Of a stretch of 64,000 bases of DNA, positions 23,472 to 31,529 are shown piece by piece. Source of the DNA: S015-6 sp964479535 (GTDB lineage Bacteria > Desulfobacterota > DSWW01); NCBI GenBank assembly GCA_964479535.1, contig CAYZMM010000035.1, forward strand, positions 1 through 64,000. Direction: 5' to 3'. Position 1 is the first letter of the stretch. Each line of letters begins with the position of its first letter. The position numbers were made by a program, and so were the translations under genes. The notes under the pieces are model-generated. The model searched no databases. It was not told the origin of the DNA and worked only from the letters and a program-made list of their open reading frames with translations.

Positions 23472-24547
23472 CGCTCCCCCTCGGTGCGCACCACCTCATC
23501 CGACCCGAAGATGACCGAGATCAGGGAGGCGCGCGTCCACATGCCGTTTCGTTCCTGCCTCCAGTACATGGCCCTTGGATCCTTGTCCACCGCCACGTCG
23601 ACCTCTCCGCGTCGCGGCAGGGGATGCATGATGACCGCATCCTCCTTCATCCTCGCAAGGTCTTTCTTTGCCAGCGAGAACTCTTCGTACTGGGACTCGG
23701 ACTTCCCCTCCGTGTCGTGCTCGTCCTGGATACGCGTCATGTAGATCGCATCCGCTCGACCGAGCAGAGGGATGAGGGAATCGTGCTCCTCAAAGGAGAT
23801 GCTCTGACCGGCAAGGAAATCCTTGATGTCCTCTCCGATCTGGAAGGCGGGGGGGGCGGCGAAGAGGAGCCGCACGCCGGGATAGTTCTTCATCAGGTAG
23901 CTCAAAGAGCGGACGGTCCTCCCCCTCTTCAGGTCGCCCACCAGGGCAATGACCTTGCCTTCGATACCCCCGCGGTCTTCGAACGATCGCTGCAGTGTGT
24001 ACACGTCCAGCAGTGCCTGTGTCGGGTGCTGGTCACTCCCCGAACCCGCGTTGATCAAGGGAACCGGCCGGTCCGCATAGACGTTCAACAGCCAGGCGGT
24101 CTTCTCTGCGAATCCCTCCCGGGGGTGGCGCATGATGATGAGATCCACATAGCTGCTGAAGGTTCGAATCGAGTCCTCCGGAGACTCGCCCTTGATCTCA
24201 GAGGACGTGTTCGGATCACGGATCTCGCTGGTGTGGAAGCCGAGGATATGGCACGCATTCAGGAAGGAGAGAAAGGTCCGCGTCGAGGGCTGCACGAAGT
24301 AGAGCATGGCCCTGCGGTGCCGGTGGAGCTCCTGCAGCCACCGCGCCCCCTCACTGGACTTGGCGATCTTTCGTATTCGGTTGGTCAGATCGTAGAGGCG
24401 ATCCAGAAAAGGACGATCAAACTGCTGGGAGAAAAGGACGTCAAAGATCCTGCCGTTCCTGAAGAAGACGGGCAGCCTCTCCCCGAGAGGCCGGTTCTTG
24501 AATTCCTCCCATCCCTCGAAGTGCTGAGAAAACAAATACTTCTGCAT
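23459..24547 (-). CDS. pyrB: Aspartate carbamoyltransferase catalytic chain
   Basis: A 362-residue carbamoyltransferase that condenses aspartate with carbamoyl phosphate (pyrimidine synthesis). The carbamoyl-phosphate loop QPSTRTFLSF is near residue 85, the lid Lys in SSEIKGESPEDSIRTFSS follows, HPTQALLDVYT is near 172, and the aspartate-binding HPLPRRGEVD is near 320, the latter separating ATCase from ornithine carbamoyltransferase. It is ~50 residues longer than E. coli PyrB, mainly at the N-terminus (about 30 extra residues before FDVLFSQQFD). A promoter with TTGACG lies ~65-70 bases upstream. No pyrI or PyrR site is seen. Confidence 0.87.
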   Translation of the reverse strand: MQKYLFSQHFEGWEEFKNRPLGERLPVFFRNGRIFDVLFSQQFDRPFLDRLYDLTNRIRKIAKSSEGARWLQELHRHRRAMLYFVQPSTRTFLSFLNACHILGFHTSEIRDPNTSSEIKGESPEDSIRTFSSYVDLIIMRHPREGFAEKTAWLLNVYADRPVPLINAGSGSDQHPTQALLDVYTLQRSFEDRGGIEGKVIALVGDLKRGRTVRSLSYLMKNYPGVRLLFAAPPAFQIGEDIKDFLAGQSISFEEHDSLIPLLGRADAIYMTRIQDEHDTEGKSESQYEEFSLAKKDLARMKEDAVIMHPLPRRGEVDVAVDKDPRAMYWRQERNGMWTRASLISVIFGSDEVVRTEGERYLG

Positions 24548-24588
24548 TCACCCTCCCCGGATGTCCCACCATCGTCTCTTGACAGACT

Positions 24589-24617
24589 ACGCTAATCGAA
24601 GCGTACCCGTTCGTCAA
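24589..24617 (-). promoter_or_regulatory. Probable pyrB promoter
   Basis: Read on the minus strand, TTGACG (24617-24612) and TAGCGT (24594-24589) are spaced by exactly 17 bases, about 42 bases before the pyrB ATG. The -35 is five of six; the -10 is three to four of six. Confidence 0.45.
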
Positions 24618-24699
24618 GCGAAAACCTCCCCCTCTCGGCACAAAAATTTCTTAATTAATCCAAACACTTGACAATCCCCTCCCCACTTTCGGGCTTGCA

Positions 24700-24742
24700 T
24701 TGACAAGCATATGGGTAAACAGTAATCTACATTACATGTAAT
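24700..24742 (+). promoter_or_regulatory. Promoter and palindromic operator of the padR/acyl-CoA dehydrogenase genes
   Basis: TTGACA (24700-24705) and TAATCT (24723-24728) sit 17 bases apart, a near-consensus sigma-70 promoter. A perfect 12-bp palindrome ATTACATGTAAT (24731-24742) begins two bases after the -10, so a dimer bound there would block initiation. The downstream gene encodes a PadR repressor 69 bases away, which suggests autoregulation. A second TTGACA occurs at 24668-24673. Confidence 0.6.
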
Positions 24743-24810
24743 GCATATTCCCGAGGCTGGGAAACCGCGCTGCCGCAGAAAGCGGCGTTTATCGACCAAG
24801 GAGGTAAGAC

Positions 24811-25368
24811 TTGTCCCTGCGTCATGTCCTGCTGGGCCTGCTTTCGGAACATCCCGGTCACGGGTACGGCCTCAGGAAGCGGATCGTGCACCGGCTGGGC
24901 CATTTCCGGAACATCAATGAGGGCCAGCTCTACACCCAGCTGGCCAAGATGGAGGAAGAAGGGCTGATCGAGCGGGAGCTCGTCGTACCGGACAGGGGAC
25001 CGGCCCGAAAGAATCTCCACATCACGCCAAAGGGGAAAGAGGCCTTCCTGAATTGGCTCCGATCGGACCAGTACGAGGGCGACTCGGTCCTCTACGATTT
25101 CATGCACGGGTACGCCTTCTTCTCCAAGGTCAATTTCTTTCGGCATCTGGATCCGGAAGAGGCCTGCGAGAAGGTCCGCGCCCAGATCCTCCTCACGAGG
25201 GAGAAGAAGAAGACCTACGAAGAGATCCTTTCGCAGATGGAACGGCGAGGGGCGGACCCCTTCAGGATCCGGATCCTCACCTTCGGACTGCGAGAGCTCG
25301 ACAGCCGAATCGAGTGGCTGACCGAGCTCGAGGAGGATCTGGCACGCAACCGAAAGGAGGCCATGTGA
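24811..25368 (+). CDS. PadR-family transcriptional regulator
   Basis: The 185-residue product has an N-terminal winged helix of the PadR type (LRHVLLGLLSEHPGHGYGLRKRI, GQLYTQLAKMEEEGLIERE, KNLHITPKGKEAFLNWL) and a C-terminal helical dimerisation domain (EEACEKVRAQILLTREKKKTYEEIL). The start is TTG 24811, chosen because AAGGAGG stands 6-7 bases before it and no ATG allows the first DNA-binding helix. It precedes an acyl-CoA dehydrogenase gene whose start overlaps or nearly touches its stop, so the regulator probably controls that gene. The ATTACATGTAAT palindrome upstream is the likely operator. Confidence 0.88.
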   Translation: MSLRHVLLGLLSEHPGHGYGLRKRIVHRLGHFRNINEGQLYTQLAKMEEEGLIERELVVPDRGPARKNLHITPKGKEAFLNWLRSDQYEGDSVLYDFMHGYAFFSKVNFFRHLDPEEACEKVRAQILLTREKKKTYEEILSQMERRGADPFRIRILTFGLRELDSRIEWLTELEEDLARNRKEAM

Positions 25369-25370
25369 AG

Positions 25371-26504
25371 ATGAACCCGGCGGAGATCCACACCTTTGCC
25401 CGGAACGAAGTCTTCACCACCCTGGCGGATCGTTACCAGGGGCGAACCTTCTCCCGCGATCTTTGGAAGAAGATGGCCCGGGAGGGCCTTTTCGGGCTGC
25501 TCACCCCTCCCCGCTTCGGCGGCTCCGACCAGGGCCCCATGGCGCTCATCGAAGCGATCGAGGCCTTCATGCAGGGTGGGCAGGATCTCGGACTGTGCCT
25601 CTCCTGGCTGGACCACCTGCTGATTCATACCCACGTGATCTCCCGGTTCGGCTCCGAGCAGCAGAAGCGGAAATATCTGCCGGGGCTGGTCACGGGAGAA
25701 CGGATCGGCGCCCTGGCAGCTTCGGAACCGGGAACAGGGGCCCATCCGGTGAAGATGAAGGCGAGTGCGGAGAAGCGGAACGGGACGTTCCGCCTCACCG
25801 CTCACAAGCTCTTCATCACCAACGGCCCCGTGGCAGATTCGATCATCGTCCTTGCCCGAACCGGACCCGCGCCTGGAAAGGACGGCATCTCCGCCTTGAT
25901 CTTCGATACACGCTCTCCCGGCTTTCGGGTCAAGCAGAAGATGGACTTCGGGTACCTGCATACCTCGCCCCACGGGGAACTCCTCTTCGAGGATTGTGTC
26001 GTGCCGGCCGAGGATCTTCTGGGTGACCTCGGAGACGGCCACGTTCGCATATCGCGGGCGGTCTTCGGCTGGGAACGCTTCATGGGCATGGTGACCCTCA
26101 CGGCCCATTTCCGTCTGATCCTGGACCGGACGATCCGGCTGCTCTCCGATTCCGGTTCACCCATGGATGAGAAGGTCAGGCGTCTCGTTGCCGAGCTTCA
26201 CATCACCCTGGAAGGCCTCGGCGAGTTTGCTCGAGGGCTGGCCTGCGAGGTCATCGAACGGACCGACCTGGACAGACGTCTCACCGAACGTCTCCTGTTC
26301 ACGGTCGGCCTGCTGACAGAATGGTGGGAACTCTTTGAACGGATACGGCAGGGCCTTGCCGAGAATCTACCCTTTCCCCTGGGAATCCTTCTTCAGGATG
26401 CACGCCTGCTCACGGTAAGCGGCCAGCTGTACGAACTCCAGAAATCCCGCGTCGCCGCGAATCTGCTCGAGGGAGTGCCAAAGCCAAAGGGGAATTCCGC
26501 TTAG
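25371..26504 (+). CDS. Acyl-CoA dehydrogenase-like flavoprotein with atypical C-terminus
   Basis: The product is 377 residues with the N-terminal and middle ACAD domains: GLFGLLTPPRFGGSDQGP, LAASEPGTGAHPVKMKASAE (FAD/substrate-binding TxxxxGSD region, here altered), KLFITNGPVADSIIVLART and LFEDCVVPAEDLLG. The C-terminal helical domain is present but ends at QLYELQKSRVAANLLEG, without the usual QxxGGxGY and GTxEI segments, and I cannot point to the catalytic Glu. ATG 25371 is used; GTG 25365, overlapping the padR stop, is an alternative better spaced from AGGAGG. Regulated with padR. Dehydrogenation or another flavin reaction on acyl-CoA is possible. Confidence 0.78.
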   Translation: MNPAEIHTFARNEVFTTLADRYQGRTFSRDLWKKMAREGLFGLLTPPRFGGSDQGPMALIEAIEAFMQGGQDLGLCLSWLDHLLIHTHVISRFGSEQQKRKYLPGLVTGERIGALAASEPGTGAHPVKMKASAEKRNGTFRLTAHKLFITNGPVADSIIVLARTGPAPGKDGISALIFDTRSPGFRVKQKMDFGYLHTSPHGELLFEDCVVPAEDLLGDLGDGHVRISRAVFGWERFMGMVTLTAHFRLILDRTIRLLSDSGSPMDEKVRRLVAELHITLEGLGEFARGLACEVIERTDLDRRLTERLLFTVGLLTEWWELFERIRQGLAENLPFPLGILLQDARLLTVSGQLYELQKSRVAANLLEGVPKPKGNSA

Positions 26505-26549
26505 GCGGTCGAGGAGGTCCCTGGCGACTCCCCAAAGGGAGGAGGGAAG

Positions 26550-27473
26550 ATGTTCGACTCGTTTCAGGAGGTTCAGGAGCGCTTCGACTCGGAGCAGTAC
26601 ATCTGCAGCCAGGAAGCTGCAACCGTGGTGTATCTTGCCTGCAGGATGCAGAGGCCGCTGCTCGTAGAGGGGCCGGCGGGCGTGGGCAAGACCGATCTCG
26701 CCAAGGTCCTGGCCGCTTCTCAGGGAATGAACCTCATACGTCTGCAGTGCTACGAGGGCCTGGACGAAACAAAGGCACTCTATGAGTGGGAGTATTCCAA
26801 ACAGCTTCTGTATACTCAGATACTGAAGGACAAGATCGCCCAGACGCTTCAGGAAGCGAGCACCCTGTCCGAGGCCGTGGAGACCGTCTCGACCGAGGAG
26901 GATGCCTTCTTCTCGGAGCGCTTCCTCGTGGCCCGGCCTCTTCTGAAGGCGATTCTGTCCGAAGAGCTCACGGTGCTTCTTATCGACGAGGTGGACAAGT
27001 CTGACCCGGAGTTCGAGGCCTTTCTGCTCGAGGTGCTGAGCGACTTCCAGGTGAGCATTCCGGAAATCGGAACCCTGAAGGCCAGGCACATCCCCCTGGT
27101 CGTGCTCACCAGCAACAACAGCCGCGAGTTGAGCGACGCCCTCAAGCGCAGATGCTTCTACCTCTACCTCGATTTCCCCTCTACGGAACAGGAGGCGGCC
27201 ATTCTGAGGAAGAAGGTGCCGGACCTCGACGACAGACTCGTCCTTCAGGTCTCCGAGGCGGTCGAATCGATCCGAAAGATGGATCTGAAGAAGCCGCCCA
27301 GCATCGGTGAAAGCCTGGACTGGGCCAAGGCCCTCGTCCTGCTCAACGCGGACCGGCTCGCAGCGGAAACGGTACGGCTCACGCTGCCCACCCTGATCAA
27401 GTACCCGGCGGATCGGGACAGGGTGCTCAAGGACATGGGCAGGGTCCTCCCCCGGGAGCGGGAAGAGAACTGA
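26550..27473 (+). CDS. MoxR/CoxD-type AAA+ ATPase
   Basis: The 307-residue AAA+ ATPase has Walker A EGPAGVGKTDLAKVLA near residue 40, Walker B VLLIDEVDKSDPEFEAFLLE near 142, sensor 1 in VVLTSNNSRELSDALKRRC with the arginine finger, and a C-terminal lid. The sequence around YEGLDETKALYEW is typical of the CoxD/MoxR branch. Sixteen bases downstream starts a VWA protein; such pairs insert metal cofactors or mature complexes (CoxDE for CO dehydrogenase, RavA-ViaA). The client is not identifiable here. ATG 26550 follows GGGAGGAGGGAAG. Confidence 0.88.
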   Translation: MFDSFQEVQERFDSEQYICSQEAATVVYLACRMQRPLLVEGPAGVGKTDLAKVLAASQGMNLIRLQCYEGLDETKALYEWEYSKQLLYTQILKDKIAQTLQEASTLSEAVETVSTEEDAFFSERFLVARPLLKAILSEELTVLLIDEVDKSDPEFEAFLLEVLSDFQVSIPEIGTLKARHIPLVVLTSNNSRELSDALKRRCFYLYLDFPSTEQEAAILRKKVPDLDDRLVLQVSEAVESIRKMDLKKPPSIGESLDWAKALVLLNADRLAAETVRLTLPTLIKYPADRDRVLKDMGRVLPREREEN

Positions 27474-27488
27474 CCCTGCAACGGACGG

Positions 27489-28877
27489 ATGGATATGGAA
27501 AGAGCCGTCCTCGCATTTGCGAACACCTTGCGAAAGAACGGTTTTCGAATCTCCGTGGACGAGGTCCTCGTCGCTCTCGCCGGAATCGAATGGATCGATC
27601 TGGCAAGCCGGGAACAGTTCCGAACCCTCCTCAAGACGACCTGGGTCAAGAGCGCGGATCAAATCGATGCATTCAACCGGCTTTTCGACCTCTTCTTCGC
27701 CGGTTCTTCGGCCCCTGAGGAGGCCCTCTCCGAACCACTGGCCCCGGAGGCTCTCGAAGGCCCCCTCAGGGACGTGCTCCATCAGGCGAACGGGCTCATC
27801 TCCCCCGAGTTCCGGCAGATGGTTCTCGAGGGAATCGCTGCCCTGGCGGCCACCCTGCCCGATGTGGGGGAAAGGGTGGGTCTCGGGCAGATCCGCTATC
27901 CGCTGCAGGTGAGTCACTATGCCCAGAAGATCCGGAGGGAGCTCGGAATGGACCGGTGGCCGGCCGAGGCAGAGCACCTGCTCTCCCTTCTGGAGCAGGC
28001 GGGCGCCTCGGGGGAAGAACGGTCGGCCATGGAGTCGGGAATCATGGAAAGGACCGAGCTCTTCGGTGAGATCATCCGCGACTTCGTGGCACGGCAGGCC
28101 GAGGCCCTGATCCGGACGGAGGATGCCCGCGATCTGCCGAGAGACATCATGGAGAAGGGATTCGGCGCCCTCACGCCCTGGGAAATACAGGCCATGCGGG
28201 AGGCGATCCGGGAACTGGTCAAGAAGATCCGCGACGAAGCCGCGCTGCGCCAGAAGCGAAGACAGAGAGGCCGGTTCGATCTCAAGCATACTCTGCGGAG
28301 AAGCCTCGCATACGGGGGCGTTCCCCTGGAGGTGGCGTTCCGCAAGCGGAAGAAGTCCAAGTCGCGGATCGTCACCCTCTGCGACGTCTCCAGCTCCGTC
28401 TGGAACGCCTCACGATTCATGCTGCACCTCCTGTATTCCCTGCAGGACCAATTCGACAAGGTCCGGAGCTTTGTCTTCGTGGACCGGCTCGGAGAGGTCA
28501 CCGAGTGCTTCGAACGGCAAGAAGTGAACGAGGCGATCGAAACCGCCCTGCAGAAGGCCGACATCCCCTACAACCGTTACACGGACTATGGGAGCGTATT
28601 CAAGGAGTTCTTCGAAGACTACATGGATGCGGTGAACCGGAAGACCACGTTCATTGTGATCGGGGACGGCAGGAACAACTTCTTCATGCCCGGAGACGAG
28701 TATCTGTCCCGGATACGTTCCCGTGCACGTCGAACGATCTGGCTCAACCCGGAAAACAGGGGGTTCTGGAAATTCGGTGACTCCATGATGCACCGCTACG
28801 AGAAGGAGTGCGACGAAGTCCGCGAGTGCCGGAACCTGAAGCAGCTCATCGAGTTCATCAACCAGCTGACCCTGTAG
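27489..28877 (+). CDS. VWA-domain CoxE-like protein
   Basis: A 462-residue protein with an all-helical N-terminal part and a C-terminal von Willebrand A domain whose metal-site motif is LCDVSSSVWNASRF near residue 298 (DxSxS), followed by YTDYGSVF (the Thr/Asp site) and FIVIGDGRNNF. This is the CoxE/ViaA-like partner of MoxR ATPases. An Arg/Lys-rich linker (RQKRRQRGRFDLKHTLRRSL) precedes the VWA domain. The start is ATG 27489 or 27495. It is co-transcribed with the ATPase. Its function is probably to recruit the ATPase to a target oxidoreductase. Confidence 0.86.
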   Translation: MDMERAVLAFANTLRKNGFRISVDEVLVALAGIEWIDLASREQFRTLLKTTWVKSADQIDAFNRLFDLFFAGSSAPEEALSEPLAPEALEGPLRDVLHQANGLISPEFRQMVLEGIAALAATLPDVGERVGLGQIRYPLQVSHYAQKIRRELGMDRWPAEAEHLLSLLEQAGASGEERSAMESGIMERTELFGEIIRDFVARQAEALIRTEDARDLPRDIMEKGFGALTPWEIQAMREAIRELVKKIRDEAALRQKRRQRGRFDLKHTLRRSLAYGGVPLEVAFRKRKKSKSRIVTLCDVSSSVWNASRFMLHLLYSLQDQFDKVRSFVFVDRLGEVTECFERQEVNEAIETALQKADIPYNRYTDYGSVFKEFFEDYMDAVNRKTTFIVIGDGRNNFFMPGDEYLSRIRSRARRTIWLNPENRGFWKFGDSMMHRYEKECDEVRECRNLKQLIEFINQLTL

Positions 28878-28978
28878 ACGGGAAGTGCGAGTATTCCGCC
28901 GGGAAACGACCCCGGGATTACGATCATCCAACTCTTTGGTTGTTTGCCGCAACCGGAAGCGAACAGGAGGAGGGAGAT

Positions 28979-29587
28979 ATGGCTCAGCCGACCATCGAGT
29001 TCTTCTGGGATGTGGGGAGCCCCTACACGTTTCTCGCATCGACCCGCATCGATCAGATCGCAGAGGCCTGCGACGTTCAGGTGCAATGGAGGCCTTTCCT
29101 CTTGGGTGGGGTATTCCGGGAAACGGGCAACCGACCGCCCCTGGAGGTACCCGCGAAGCTCAACTACATGCTCGACGACCTGAACACCTGGGCGGCCCAC
29201 TACGGGATTCGGATGGGATTCCCTTCCTGTTTTCCCGTCAACAGCCTCCTGCCCATGCGGGCTGCGGTGGGGGCGGACACCCTCGGCAAGGGCAGGGAGT
29301 TCGCCAAGGCGGTGTTGGAGGCCCTCTGGGTGGCGGGAAAGGATCCTGGTCAGCAGGACACCTTGAACGAGGTGGCCGCCTCCGTCGGACTGGACGGGCA
29401 GAAGCTCGCCGAAATGGCGCAGGACCCCCGGATCAAAGACGCCCTCAAGAAGAACACCGCGGAGGCGGTCGAGCGGGGAGCTTTCGGCGCACCCACCTTC
29501 TTCGTGGGAAAGAAGATGTTCTGGGGTCACGACAGGCTGGTGCTGGTCGAAGCCTACGTAAGAGGCGGGCTGCCGAAGGCGGAGTAG
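28979..29587 (+). CDS. 2-hydroxychromene-2-carboxylate isomerase / DsbA-like protein
   Basis: The 202-residue product is of the HCCA isomerase/GST-kappa branch of the thioredoxin fold. FFWDVGSPYTFLAS at residues 8-21 has Ser where DsbA has its active Cys, WRPFLLGGVFRETG follows, and ERGAFGAPTFFVGKKMFWGHDRL near the end contains the cis-Pro and glutathione-binding region. Known members isomerise an intermediate of naphthalene breakdown using glutathione, but many homologues have other or unknown roles. ATG 28979 is preceded by GGAGGAGGGAGAT. It lies behind the MoxR/VWA pair with a 101-base gap. Confidence 0.83.
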   Translation: MAQPTIEFFWDVGSPYTFLASTRIDQIAEACDVQVQWRPFLLGGVFRETGNRPPLEVPAKLNYMLDDLNTWAAHYGIRMGFPSCFPVNSLLPMRAAVGADTLGKGREFAKAVLEALWVAGKDPGQQDTLNEVAASVGLDGQKLAEMAQDPRIKDALKKNTAEAVERGAFGAPTFFVGKKMFWGHDRLVLVEAYVRGGLPKAE

Positions 29588-29779
29588 CGGGTCCCTTGGG
29601 GCGAGGGTACGGCATCCGGTCGACCCTGCTTTGCGCCGCCTTCTGCGTCCAGAGCTTCAGCCCGCTCGCGAGCCCATACCCTGCATGCTGGGGCAGACAA
29701 GCGGTCGTGCCCGTTCCGGCAGGAATGGCAGCCCATCGAGCAGGAGCGGTCGAAGACCGCCAGGTTCCTGTACCCCCGC
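29588..29779. other. Non-coding or decayed stretch
   Basis: No reading frame here combines a start with a plausible ribosome site. One minus-strand frame without a good start reads a Cys-rich peptide (around 29690-29730, including SCSMGCHSC), which may be chance or the relic of an iron-sulfur or zinc protein. Confidence 0.3.
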
Positions 29780-29956
29780 TCAGGGCCTCTGGCGTATGCG
29801 TACTTCCCCCATCCTGGTGGACAGTCGGTGTCGCAATGCCTCGAGGTCCGTCGTCAGGCACGACCTGCAGCCACCGAACCTCTCCGAGAGCACCGGAGGG
29901 AAACCGCCGCAACCCCGGCACGTCGATCGGCTCGGTTCCCGGTCACCCGTTGGCAC
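29780..29956 (-). CDS. Possible 58-aa zinc-ribbon protein
   Basis: A short frame starts at GTG 29956, overlapping the last bases of the cyclic-nucleotide-domain gene, and ends at TGA 29782-29780. It encodes a two-knuckle zinc-ribbon pattern, CRGCG then GGCRSC with 14 residues between the pairs, followed by an amphipathic basic helix (TTDLEALRHRLSTRMGEVR). The composition is protein-like, and its start overlaps the upstream gene, which suits translational coupling. There is no strong SD. It could be a small DNA- or protein-binding accessory of the upstream gene, or a chance frame. Confidence 0.33.
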   Translation of the reverse strand: MPTGDREPSRSTCRGCGGFPPVLSERFGGCRSCLTTDLEALRHRLSTRMGEVRIRQRP

Positions 29957-30419
29957 TCACCGGGATTTGCGTGACGATTCCCTGGAGGCGGCCAAGCAGG
30001 TCGATGTAGCGCGTAAAATAGGTCTGTGCCACCTCGTTCATGATGTAGAAACCGGCCAGGCAATCCGCCTGAAGCAGGTCGCGAAGCTCCTTGGCATCGA
30101 TGGCCAGAACTTCCGAAGCCTCTGCGCACTGGGCTTCGGCCGTGTAGTTCGCGGATCCCAACAGAGGAGACAAACCGAACAGTTCTCCCTCTTCGATCCG
30201 GGCGATGACCATCCGGAACTCATCCGGTTGCGTGGGCAGACGCAAGAGCACACGCCCCTTGAGCAGGATGTAGGTCAGGGCCGCTTCCGACCCGTGGGAG
30301 AAGACCGTGTCGTTCTTGGCGTACTGCTGTCGTTCCGAGAACTTGCTGATCCTGTCGACCTCCTCCATCGTTAGGTTCTTGAGCAACTCGTGGCCCTGCA
30401 GGATGCTTGCAACACTCAT
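29943..30419 (-). CDS. Cyclic-nucleotide-binding-domain protein (no HTH)
   Basis: The product is 158 residues with one cNMP-binding beta-roll: LLKNLTMEEVDRISKFSE, NDTVFSHGSEAALTYILLKGRV and the phosphate-binding-cassette region IEEGELFGLSPLLGSANYTAEAQ. The cassette lacks the usual Arg after the GE-(LF)-G segment, so cAMP binding is doubtful. No DNA-binding domain follows; the last 45 residues are helical (FYIMNEVAQTYFTRYIDLLGRLQ) and may dimerise. This is a stand-alone regulatory domain of a kind common in deltaproteobacteria. The partner protein is unknown. Confidence 0.8.
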   Translation of the reverse strand: MSVASILQGHELLKNLTMEEVDRISKFSERQQYAKNDTVFSHGSEAALTYILLKGRVLLRLPTQPDEFRMVIARIEEGELFGLSPLLGSANYTAEAQCAEASEVLAIDAKELRDLLQADCLAGFYIMNEVAQTYFTRYIDLLGRLQGIVTQIPVSANG

Positions 30420-30587
30420 CGCGTCCCCCTTTCTGTTGGAATTCTATGAATATTATGAAGAACTGCGTTTTGACGGGTCAAGGGTTTTTTCTGCCGGCCC
30501 GCACACAGCACGAAACGTCACGAGAAAGGCGAACGTGGGGAGGATTCGGGCCCGAAGGGCGAAGGTGATTCTTGTGTTACGAAGCCC

Positions 30588-31427
30588 CTACTCTTCTTCC
30601 TGATCGACCTCGCCCGGGGTGTAGGTTGCTTCCAGGCGGTAGTCGGTCGGGGCCCCCCAACTTTCCAGGAAGGCGGAAATCGATTCGCCTCGCAGCGGCA
30701 CAAGCTTCTGTTCGCCGATGACGACCACATCGTATCCGGGTCCCAGATTCAGGGAGACCAGGCTCTCCACCTCGCTTCCCAGCCCCACCAGGAGATCCGC
30801 GTCCCCCTCTCCAAGACTCTCCAGAACGATCTCCATGGAGAGAGCGTCCTCGGGCACTTCGACCTGGACTTCCTCGTGAACGATGTTGCCCGGTGTGCTG
30901 GCGGGCACCCGACCCTCCTGCGAGAGCAGCCCCCTGCCTCGAGGCCCGGTGGATCGGCTGACGAGGAGCCTCCAGTCCGGGTCGTCTCCTTCCTCGCACT
31001 CCTCAAGGATCGCGAGGGGCCCGCTGTCGAGCGAGACGAACCAAGGGCGCAACATCACGGGCTCGAAGCTCTGGCGACCGACCAGGATCTTCTGCGTACC
31101 CGTCCCCCTGCCGAAGCCGAAGTAATCGGAAGGGGGGGCCGAGGCACCCAGAACAAGATCCACCTGTCCGCGGAGCACCTCGAGCTTCACCTCCATGAGG
31201 GGAAGGTCCTCCGAGGAGGGGAACGAGTAGTCAAGCGAGGTGGCATCCTCCAGGCCGGGCTCGTCCAGGAGGCATCCCTGAGCCTCGAGGAAGATGTTTT
31301 GCGGGGGGATATCCCCGGACGATCCTTTGTCGAGTCCGCAACCGGTCCCGAGCGCACAAGGCACCAAAAGGAGGACGAGGAACCTCGCCCGTCGCCTGAT
31401 CTCATCTCTTCCTAGGCTGTCCGTCAT
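30588..31427 (-). CDS. Hypothetical lipoprotein
   Basis: The 279-residue product has a lipoprotein signal: RRRARFLVLLLVPCALGTGCG, with lipidated Cys near residue 30. The mature part contains two similar beta-rich segments with MEVKLEVLRGQVDLVLGAS and MEIVLESLGEGDADLLVGLG, each followed by an aromatic-Gly stretch, suggesting two copies of a pre-peptidase-like (PPC) jelly-roll domain. The C-terminus is acidic (GEVDQEEE). No catalytic motif is seen. It is probably outer-membrane or periplasm anchored; function unknown. Confidence 0.75.
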   Translation of the reverse strand: MTDSLGRDEIRRRARFLVLLLVPCALGTGCGLDKGSSGDIPPQNIFLEAQGCLLDEPGLEDATSLDYSFPSSEDLPLMEVKLEVLRGQVDLVLGASAPPSDYFGFGRGTGTQKILVGRQSFEPVMLRPWFVSLDSGPLAILEECEEGDDPDWRLLVSRSTGPRGRGLLSQEGRVPASTPGNIVHEEVQVEVPEDALSMEIVLESLGEGDADLLVGLGSEVESLVSLNLGPGYDVVVIGEQKLVPLRGESISAFLESWGAPTDYRLEATYTPGEVDQEEE

Positions 31428-31463
31428 GGAGCCGTTTCACCCTGGTAGCGTGTGGAGGAGAAG

Positions 31464-31529
31464 ATGAAGCCCACTTTCACGGTACTGGAAGCACCTTCAG
31501 GTTGTCAATTTTGCATTCTTCCGGTCTGA
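31464..31529 (+). CDS. Possible 21-aa leader peptide
   Basis: A 21-codon frame (MKPTFTVLEAPSGCQFCILPV) begins at ATG 31464 right after the very strong ribosome site GGAGGAGAAG and ends at TGA 31529. It lies 122 bases before dciA on the same strand. The strong site on such a short frame suggests a translated leader or micropeptide; the CxxC pair is notable. Chance cannot be excluded. Confidence 0.3.
   Translation: MKPTFTVLEAPSGCQFCILPV

Noticed and set aside
26367..28289. A 640-codon minus-strand frame over the MoxR/VWA genes
   Set aside because: The plus-strand genes have Walker A/B and DxSxS motifs; the antisense frame has none.
29554..29736. A 60-codon minus-strand Cys-rich frame
   Set aside because: It overlaps the HCCA-isomerase-like gene end, has no ribosome site, and its last half is composition noise. 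It is kept only as a remark in the Zn-ribbon finding.
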